Below are positions 34,828 to 40,666 of a stretch of DNA of 40,666 nt, one piece after another. The notes beneath the pieces were generated by a model. It had not been told where the DNA came from, did no database searches, and saw nothing but the letters and a program-made list of their open reading frames with translations. This stretch comes from Ignavibacteriae bacterium HGW-Ignavibacteriae-2 (lineage in GTDB: Bacteria > Bacteroidota > Ignavibacteria > Ignavibacteriales > Melioribacteraceae): the NCBI GenBank assembly GCA_002839805.1, contig PGYT01000021.1, positions 1-40,666 on the forward strand, given 5' to 3'. The position numbers and the translations under genes were made by a program. How positions within the stretch are numbered: position 1 is the stretch's first letter; each line of letters starts with the position of its first letter.

Positions 34828-35661
34828 TTAGAAGTGAATTAATAAATTAAATCCAGTTGAATTAAAATCGGAATATGGGATAAGAGAAATATTATTTCCT
34901 TCATTACCATTTTCACCTAAGTTAGCTATTGTATTACCGACTGCGAATCCAATTATAGCCGACATTGCCGTATCAGAGAACCAATGATTATCCGAATAAA
35001 TCCTCTGGTAGGCAGTTAAACCTGCGAGTGAAAAAAGACCTATGGATGCTAAAGAATTATCGAGACGGGCAGCTAATACTGATGAAATGGTAAAAGCTAT
35101 TACTGTATGACCGGAGGGAAATGAATTAAATGGATTTGTAAATTGCATTGGAGAAAATTCATAAGCTCCCTTCTGTAAATATGGTCTAGTACGCCCAAAA
35201 GCCATTTTCATAAATTGAACGATAGTCTTCGAGATAAAAAGTGATTCGAACAATAATCGCCCTGTTTTACGCAATTCATCATTTTCAGTAAAATACCCTG
35301 CCGTATAAAATAATACAGGACACAGCATAGCGCTTTCATCTGTCCCATATAACTCAGCAATATCAGAGATAGAATTCATTGTTTTTGTATGATTTTTTGA
35401 AACTTTATAACGAATACTTTCATCCTGGGGAATAAAAAATCCGACCGTACCCAAAACAAAAGCGTATCGAAGTACATCATTGCTTTGATCAATTGACGCT
35501 TTGGAAGTAAATTCAAAAAAATCATCCACCGCAACATTAAGATCATTTTTAATGATTTGCTTCAGTTCGAATTCTGACTCGGTTTTTTCAAAATTATAAT
35601 GTGTTTTAACTTGCGCTAAATTCAGCACATTAATTAAAAATAGCAGAAATAAATATTTCAT
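34828..35661 (-). CDS. PAP2-family membrane-associated phosphatase
   Basis: About 277 residues from the ATG giving MKYLFLLFLINVLNLAQ, a signal peptide; a longer frame with an earlier start has no such signal. The three phosphatase motifs are present: KMAFGRTRP (Kx6RP), FPSGH and RIYSDNHWFSD (Rx5HxxxD), so it is a lipid-phosphate or undecaprenyl-pyrophosphate phosphatase acting at the periplasmic side. Several moderately hydrophobic helices lie between the motifs. The preferred start has no strong Shine-Dalgarno. It precedes the YgjP-type gene in the same direction. Confidence 0.88.
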   Translation of the reverse strand: MKYLFLLFLINVLNLAQVKTHYNFEKTESEFELKQIIKNDLNVAVDDFFEFTSKASIDQSNDVLRYAFVLGTVGFFIPQDESIRYKVSKNHTKTMNSISDIAELYGTDESAMLCPVLFYTAGYFTENDELRKTGRLLFESLFISKTIVQFMKMAFGRTRPYLQKGAYEFSPMQFTNPFNSFPSGHTVIAFTISSVLAARLDNSLASIGLFSLAGLTAYQRIYSDNHWFSDTAMSAIIGFAVGNTIANLGENGNEGNNISLIPYSDFNSTGFNLLIHF

Positions 35662-36173
35662 TTTAATGACTGGTTTAAAGTGTTTAATTTGTAAAATAAT
35701 AATTCTGTCACGAATATATAAATTGTATTCGTTAGTAAACAATTTTCTTGAAATTTCTTTTTAAATCAGTTCCTTTTTGGGGTATTTATTCGGACATTTT
35801 CTGCTTAAGCTGTAAATAGTGAGGTTTTGTTTTCTAGATGAGTATCACTAAAATCAATAACCACTTTTCGGAGTATTTTGATTAACAATAATTATATAGT
35901 TTAGGTGTTAAAAGGGTAATTAATTTTGCGCATATTTTTGCACAAATTGGTTCTTTTTCAAACTTTTTAGACTAATTTTTAGGATTTAATTTTCGATTGT
36001 ATTGATAAATATTTCTAAAATAAATTTTATGGACTTATTCAAAAATATCTCACAAAAAAAGCAACCAATAAGGACAAAACAAATAATAATTTGTAAACTC
36101 AATATTAAGGAATTAATTGGCTTTCAATCATTTATTTTACTAAACGATTAAGCCTAATGATTTTCAGAATTTT
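35662..36173. other. Divergent intergenic region upstream of the TPR kinase
   Basis: About 510 bases, very AT-rich, carrying the start region of two divergent genes. A 40-codon frame at 36029-36151 lacks a ribosome site and is not called. AATTTTGCGCA and TGCACAAATT near 35922-35947 form an imperfect inverted repeat that could be a regulatory site. No RNA gene is evident. Confidence 0.35.
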
Positions 36174-38072
36174 ATGAAAATTGCAAAACACATAACTATA
36201 ATTTTGATTTATTTTTTGATGCTAGATTTGAATGGCCAGGATTTATATCAAGAATATACAACAAAACTTAATAAACTTTCCCCAAAACAATCCGTGGATT
36301 CAGCAGTTGTAATTATTTCTGCTCTACGGAACACTCAACCATGGATAGGTATTAAATTAGGCCACTACTACCTTTCATTGGCAAAATCTCAAAATCATTT
36401 AAAAGGAATGGCTAAAATATTAGATGAAATGGGTGTATGCTATAGAAAATTGGGAAAGTTAGCGGAGGCTTATTCTAATTCAGCAGATGCTTACGATATT
36501 TATGAGTCACTTAACGATAGTGTTGGAATGTCTTTTTGTCTTAGTAATATTGGAAATGTATATTTTAATTATGGTGATTATCAAAAGGCAATAGAGAATT
36601 TTGAAAAATCATTACTGATCAAAGAAAAACTTCATGATCAAAAACAAATAAGTTATACTCTCAGTTATTTAGGCCGGGCATATAAAGAATCCGGGAAAAT
36701 GAGTAATGCGAGAGAACTCTTTTTTAGAGCTCTTTCAATTGATAAAAAATTTAGAAACACACTTCAGCTTTCTAAAACTTTAACTTATCTGGGCGAATTG
36801 GAATTATTGGAGAAAAATTTCTATCTCTCAGGAAAATATTTAAATGATGCCCTAACCATTTTCAGAGAAGAACAAAATTATTTTCAAATAGCTAATTTGT
36901 CAGTAATTCTTATGAAATATTACATCCAAATGGGAGATGATAATAAATTTTTATTAATAGCCCACAAAGGACTTAACAGCGCACTTGCTGTAGATTCTAA
37001 AATCAAACAAATGGAGATCGAAAAACTTCTTTATCTATTCTATGAATCAAAGGGTGATAAAGAAAATTCATTTTTACATCTAAAATTGCAAAATGAACTG
37101 CTTACACAAGTTTATAATGATGAAAGGACCCAATCGATTAATGAGATTACAGATTTATACGCATTACGTAAGGAGCGCCAGAACCTAGAACATAAATATG
37201 AGCTGGAACAACTGCAATCGGAGTTTAGTAATTATATAATTTATTTGATTAGTGCAGTTGCATTCTTAGTAGTGCTGTCACTCCTTTTCACCATACAAAA
37301 ATACCGCCAGAGAAAAAAGTTAAATACTCTTTTGTCGGAAAAAACTAAACAATTAGATGAGTCGAATAAAAAACTTATGGATATGATTTCGGTAAGGGAC
37401 ACGATTTTTTCGATAATAGCTCATGATCTTAAAAATCCCTTCAATCATCTTATTAATGCGTCCACAATGTTATACGACGACTTTGATAATATGAATGATG
37501 ATGATAAAAAAGCCCTTATTAAAACAATGGGTGATGTTTCGGACAAAGCTTATGATATATTAAGGAATTTGCTGGATTGGGCGGTTATTCAGGCTGGAAA
37601 TCTACAATTACATTCCGAAAAATTTGATATGAAATATTTGATTGTCGAAGTTATTAGTCTGCAACAAATTCTATCCGGCTATAAAAACGTAACTTTCTAT
37701 AATGAAATTAATGAGAGCTGTGAGGTTTATGCGGATAAAAATTCGGTAAATACTGTTTTGCGTAATCTGCTTAGCAACTCGGTAAAATTTACGCATGATG
37801 GCGGGAAGATTGAAATTTTTTCAGAGTTAAGAGACAGCGAAGTAATTATAAATGTTAAAGATAATGGAATAGGCATTCCGGAGGCACTTATAGAGAGTGT
37901 TTTTGAAGCTAATCCGCAGAAAGCCAGACAAGGAACATTAAACGAAAAAGGTTCGGGTGTCGGGTTAATTTTATGCAAAGAATTAATTGAAAAAAATGGA
38001 GGACAAATATGGGTATCTAATACTTCGAACGATGGAAGCGTCTTCTCCTTTTCAGTACCACTTGCAAATTAA
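36174..38072 (+). CDS. TPR-containing sensor histidine kinase
   Basis: A 632-residue orphan kinase with a signal peptide (about 1-22), a periplasmic array of about five to six tetratricopeptide repeats (about 60-310, for example GNVYFNYGDYQKAIENFEKS and GRAYKESGKMSNARELF), a coiled-coil near 315-350, one transmembrane helix (YIIYLISAVAFLVVLSLLF, about 353-371), a second coiled coil, then HisKA with FSIIAHDLKNPFNHL (about 415) and HATPase motifs NLLSNSVKFT, VKDNGIGIP and GSGVGLILCKELI. The sensor input is probably a protein or peptide bound by the TPRs. No response regulator gene is adjacent. A terminator hairpin overlaps its stop. Confidence 0.9.
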   Translation: MKIAKHITIILIYFLMLDLNGQDLYQEYTTKLNKLSPKQSVDSAVVIISALRNTQPWIGIKLGHYYLSLAKSQNHLKGMAKILDEMGVCYRKLGKLAEAYSNSADAYDIYESLNDSVGMSFCLSNIGNVYFNYGDYQKAIENFEKSLLIKEKLHDQKQISYTLSYLGRAYKESGKMSNARELFFRALSIDKKFRNTLQLSKTLTYLGELELLEKNFYLSGKYLNDALTIFREEQNYFQIANLSVILMKYYIQMGDDNKFLLIAHKGLNSALAVDSKIKQMEIEKLLYLFYESKGDKENSFLHLKLQNELLTQVYNDERTQSINEITDLYALRKERQNLEHKYELEQLQSEFSNYIIYLISAVAFLVVLSLLFTIQKYRQRKKLNTLLSEKTKQLDESNKKLMDMISVRDTIFSIIAHDLKNPFNHLINASTMLYDDFDNMNDDDKKALIKTMGDVSDKAYDILRNLLDWAVIQAGNLQLHSEKFDMKYLIVEVISLQQILSGYKNVTFYNEINESCEVYADKNSVNTVLRNLLSNSVKFTHDGGKIEIFSELRDSEVIINVKDNGIGIPEALIESVFEANPQKARQGTLNEKGSGVGLILCKELIEKNGGQIWVSNTSNDGSVFSFSVPLAN

Positions 38073-38097
38073 ACGAGATAAAACAAATCTCGTTTTT
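38071..38097 (+). terminator. Rho-independent terminator of the TPR kinase gene
   Basis: AAACGAGAT, a 7-base AAAACAA loop and ATCTCGTTT form a 9-bp stem, followed by TT. It overlaps the stop codon of the kinase gene and separates it from the convergent zinc-ribbon gene. Confidence 0.7.
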
Positions 38098-38122
38098 CAC
38101 TTTACAATTTGATTAAAACGAA

Positions 38123-38527
38123 CTAATACTTAGGGAATTCACCAAAATAATTCATGTACTGATTCGAACTTTCCCCGTATGATTCTATATCATGATCCTT
38201 TATTTTATAAGTACAATGTTCCCCTTCAACGCCGGAAAATAATATTTCATAAACCGCCTGGTTGTCATCCCGCATCAGAACTTTAACTAAATTTTTATTG
38301 AATTCGAGTGCAGCAAGGTTTGAGTGGCAAACGGGACAAAAAAACTCTGTTTGATCACCTTTCTCTGGGATAAAAGTAGGATTTGTTTTTTTTCTGTAAT
38401 TTCCTAATTCCGGGCTCAAAGAAATCAAACCAACTTTGCCATCGTGTGCTTTTATAGAAAGAATAATATTCCCTTCAATATTAAGAAATCCTTTACAGTA
38501 AGGACAAATAAAATCGTTTCCCATCAT
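38123..38527 (-). CDS. Small zinc-ribbon protein of unknown function
   Basis: About 134 residues from the ATG giving MMGNDFICPYCKG; a longer frame beginning with GTG ten codons earlier is possible but less likely. Two CxxC knuckles, CPYC near the N terminus and CPVC at about residues 64-67, form a zinc ribbon. The central part between them and the C-terminal half are beta-rich with no known motif. It has no signal peptide. GGGA lies a few bases before the ATG. It converges on the TPR kinase. Binding to RNA or protein is possible but not shown. Confidence 0.72.
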   Translation of the reverse strand: MMGNDFICPYCKGFLNIEGNIILSIKAHDGKVGLISLSPELGNYRKKTNPTFIPEKGDQTEFFCPVCHSNLAALEFNKNLVKVLMRDDNQAVYEILFSGVEGEHCTYKIKDHDIESYGESSNQYMNYFGEFPKY

Positions 38528-38694
38528 TTTTCCCAGAATGTTTAAATTTGTGTACACAAATATACGCTGACATTTTTTTTATTCCACTTCATTTTCTATT
38601 ATTTCTTAGATTTTTTTATTTCCACTTAGCAAAATCAGTAGTTTTATTCAATAAACTGAGGATAATAAACATTTTTTTCGATAAGAATTTGGCA

Positions 38695-40161
38695 TTATTT
38701 AGTGAGCGAGAAAAAAACTTTTATCTTATTTATCAACACATCAAGTTTATGGATTTTTTTATGTCCCGATTCTTCAATTTTCTCGATATTTATTTTTTGT
38801 CTATTGTTTATCACCATACTGATTTCCTTTACAATTTCTGACCTAGTTTGTAAAACAGGGGCTAAATCATTTTTTGTTATTTCGAAAACACGCGATTCAG
38901 TGATCGCCTTTACAGTCGCGCATCTTTTTTCGCCGGTAAGCAGCGACATCTCGCCGAAAAATCCGCCCGGTGCAATTTTACCAACAATAATTTTATCGCC
39001 ACTTTCTGATGTAATATAAACTTCCAAAAAGCCTTCAATCAAAATAAACATTGAATTTCCTTCGTCCCCCTGTACAATAATGTTACAATTTTCTTTAACT
39101 GTTGCGGGAGAAATATTCTCTGATAATTTCTTAAGTTCAGCTTCACTAAAAGAGTTAAAAAATTCTATTGAGGAAAGAATTTTTATTCTATCCAAAGTAG
39201 AATTCATACTTAAATTTTTATCGGACATTTTCGTATAGAATATTTCATTTTTAGGAAAAGCTGTGTACACTCCGGCTTTAGATAAATGATTTATTATTGT
39301 CGATAGAATTTTATCTTTTGCTTCTGAAGGCGTATTCTCCTGCCAGGGATTAAGTAAAAATTTTACCGAGTATTCAATTCCTGCATTTGAAGTATTATGG
39401 ACTAATATTTTTGGATTTGCACCTTTTGAGATTGAGTTTTCGTTACATGCTTGTATAGCCCCTGCAAACAATATTCGTTTTGCTCTTTCAATTGGTATGG
39501 AGAAATCCAAACAAATTATTATTTCAAATTCCGTTTCTTTACTTATTCCCCAATAATTTTTTATTATAAACTCGTCCTCCAATAAATTATTTGGAATAAG
39601 AACTATGCAGTTGCTTTCCGTTTTAATGCGAGTTCCTCTTCTTCCAATATCATATACTTCCCCAGTAACGACCTGTGCTCCCGATCTATTAATAAGTTCT
39701 ATCCAATCGCCTATATTGAAAGGATGTTCGGATGAAAGATATTTTGTGCTTATAAGTGAAAGAATTTTCGGACGCAGTAAAGTTCCCAAAACAAGAAATA
39801 TTAGTAGTAAAAAATAAAAAATAGAAGAAGGGGCCAGATTAATAACACCGAATAATATAATTGCTATTACTATTGTATAAACTAAAATTGAAGTAAAGTC
39901 CTGAATTTTTTGACCTATTAAACTGCTGGAGCCAAAACGAACCAAACCACCCCATATAAAGACACAAATGGAAAGATTAATCAAGTGTCCCACTGTTAAC
40001 CAAAGTGTGGTATTTATAAGATAATAAAAAAGTTTATCCATCAAAACGCCTTGCGCTTCTGCTCCCGTAGGAAACTCAAACAAACCTGATTTGGATAAGA
40101 TTAATAAAAGTACCAAAAGTATGGAGGGTATTAAAAAACTACCGGTTCGGGGATATTTCAT
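38695..40161 (-). CDS. MscS-type channel with C-terminal cyclic-nucleotide-binding domain
   Basis: About 488 residues from the ATG with GGTGAG 4 bases upstream; an earlier TTG eight codons back is less likely. The N-terminal membrane part has about four helices (5-22, 48-66, 85-105 and 110-128), then an MscS-like beta domain (HPFNIGDWIELI...GEVYDIGRRGTRI, about 145-180). The C-terminal cNMP-binding domain (about 330-445) has the phosphate cassette GGFFGEMSLLTGEKRCATV, including the nucleotide-binding Arg/Glu. The combination matches bacterial cyclic-nucleotide-gated (bCNG) channels, an MscS subfamily. Gating by cAMP or cGMP is inferred. No cyclase is in the window. Confidence 0.9.
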   Translation of the reverse strand: MKYPRTGSFLIPSILLVLLLILSKSGLFEFPTGAEAQGVLMDKLFYYLINTTLWLTVGHLINLSICVFIWGGLVRFGSSSLIGQKIQDFTSILVYTIVIAIILFGVINLAPSSIFYFLLLIFLVLGTLLRPKILSLISTKYLSSEHPFNIGDWIELINRSGAQVVTGEVYDIGRRGTRIKTESNCIVLIPNNLLEDEFIIKNYWGISKETEFEIIICLDFSIPIERAKRILFAGAIQACNENSISKGANPKILVHNTSNAGIEYSVKFLLNPWQENTPSEAKDKILSTIINHLSKAGVYTAFPKNEIFYTKMSDKNLSMNSTLDRIKILSSIEFFNSFSEAELKKLSENISPATVKENCNIIVQGDEGNSMFILIEGFLEVYITSESGDKIIVGKIAPGGFFGEMSLLTGEKRCATVKAITESRVFEITKNDLAPVLQTRSEIVKEISMVINNRQKINIEKIEESGHKKIHKLDVLINKIKVFFSLTK

Positions 40162-40560
40162 TTTCTCACCAGAATAATGAGACAATTATGTATTTAAAAA
40201 TAAACAATTAGTATAAATTTTACGCTGTATTATTATAATTTTTTCAAAGTTTAAAAATTAAGATGCTGGAATCTTCTTCCCCTTAAAATCGGTTCTTTAT
40301 AGTCGATTTGCAAAAACAAAGCAGATTTGAATGATAATTGTCGGCAGGGATTCATTTTATGTAAAACGCTAAAAATTAAATAAATGATTACCGATGCCAG
40401 AATAGAGAATATTTAGGGTAAGCAGGAATAATTTGGAAACCGTAGAGTTAAAAATTGGTTTTTAAATTTCGATATCATGCTCCGCAATAGGCGGACAAGT
40501 CGGTAACCTGGTTTGTTATTTAGATGTCAAACTTGTAAGTGAAGTGATTTATTAAGTTTT
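40162..40560. other. Intergenic region at the right end, no gene seen
   Basis: About 400 AT-rich bases. A 29-codon open stretch (40466-40552, ending in TAA) without a start codon is present but not distinguishable from chance. No promoter, RNA gene or repeat could be supported. Confidence 0.35.
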
Positions 40561-40666
40561 ATGAGAATCCAGCTAATAAATACTTCTACTACTCACATCG
40601 GAAAAAGCTTAATCTATCAACTGACAGGTCAATTTCTTAATCAGTTTAAAATAAAAAAGCCAGGCT
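40561..40666 (+). CDS. Possible start of a gene cut by the right edge
   Basis: An ATG at 40561 opens a frame that runs to the window end (35 codons), reading MRIQLINTSTTHIGKSLI and on. The ribosome site is weak and the length is too short to judge. It may be the beginning of a real gene, a relic, or chance. No family is recognised. Confidence 0.2.
   Translation, partial: MRIQLINTSTTHIGKSLIYQLTGQFLNQFKIKKPG

Noticed and set aside
36029-36151. 40-codon plus-strand frame upstream of the TPR kinase
   Set aside because: No ribosome binding site, unremarkable composition and no recognisable motif.
40466-40552. 29-codon open stretch before the right edge, possibly a transposase relic
   Set aside because: No start codon, no recognisable motif, and the length is expected by chance.

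Overview
The window is AT-rich and gene-dense, with nearly all genes on the minus strand. It looks like chromosomal DNA of a free-living, polysaccharide-degrading member of the Bacteroidota/Chlorobi assemblage, most likely an Ignavibacteria-type organism. This is an inference from four things: the C-terminal sorting domain with an NYPNPFNPST motif typical of type IX secretion cargo, the GH92 and GH9 glycosidases, the low GC content, and the Tat-signalled TIM-barrel and TolB-like genes. I see no rRNA, tRNA, CRISPR array, insertion sequence or phage gene.

Layout. (1) 1-4025: a galactose (Leloir) operon transcribed leftward: LacI-type regulator, galT, an SGLT-type sodium/sugar symporter, and the start of galK cut by the window edge. 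A good promoter with an abutting, near-perfect LacI-family operator precedes it. (2) 4121-10973: a Cu(I)/Ag(I) efflux operon: a newly called 34-residue membrane peptide, a TolC-type outer-membrane factor, a CusB-type adaptor with three metal-binding modules, a CusA-type RND pump with the full methionine triad, and a small periplasmic metal-binding protein. A strong terminator closes it and a sigma-54-like promoter candidate opens it. (3) 11298-15487: a two-component pair (multi-TM sensor with a His-rich loop, sigma-54 activator) plus a RibD-C/DHFR-like gene that has features of an integron-type cassette. The pair probably controls the efflux operon. (4) 15657-25312: a second DHFR-like reductase, a secreted SGNH esterase, a tiny membrane protein, and an operon of GH92 mannosidase, methyltransferase and a GH9-deacetylase fusion. 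(5) 25410-28247: thioredoxin reductase with an atypical thioredoxin-like protein, and divergent serA. (6) 28348-33938: a 600-residue cysteine-containing protein of unknown function, then a three-gene cluster (SDR, Tat-exported TIM-barrel epimerase, TolB-like propeller). (7) 34087-40161: a YgjP-type metalloprotease, PAP2 phosphatase, TPR-histidine kinase, zinc-ribbon protein and an MscS-cNMP channel.

The strongest candidate for an under-described system is region 2 plus 3. It would be a metal-responsive circuit in which a His-rich membrane sensor and a sigma-54 activator switch on an efflux operon that begins with a tiny membrane peptide, and whose adaptor and last gene share a duplicated C-terminal module (EF-hand-like loop plus CPLCEM metal site). 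The regulatory link is inferred, not shown.
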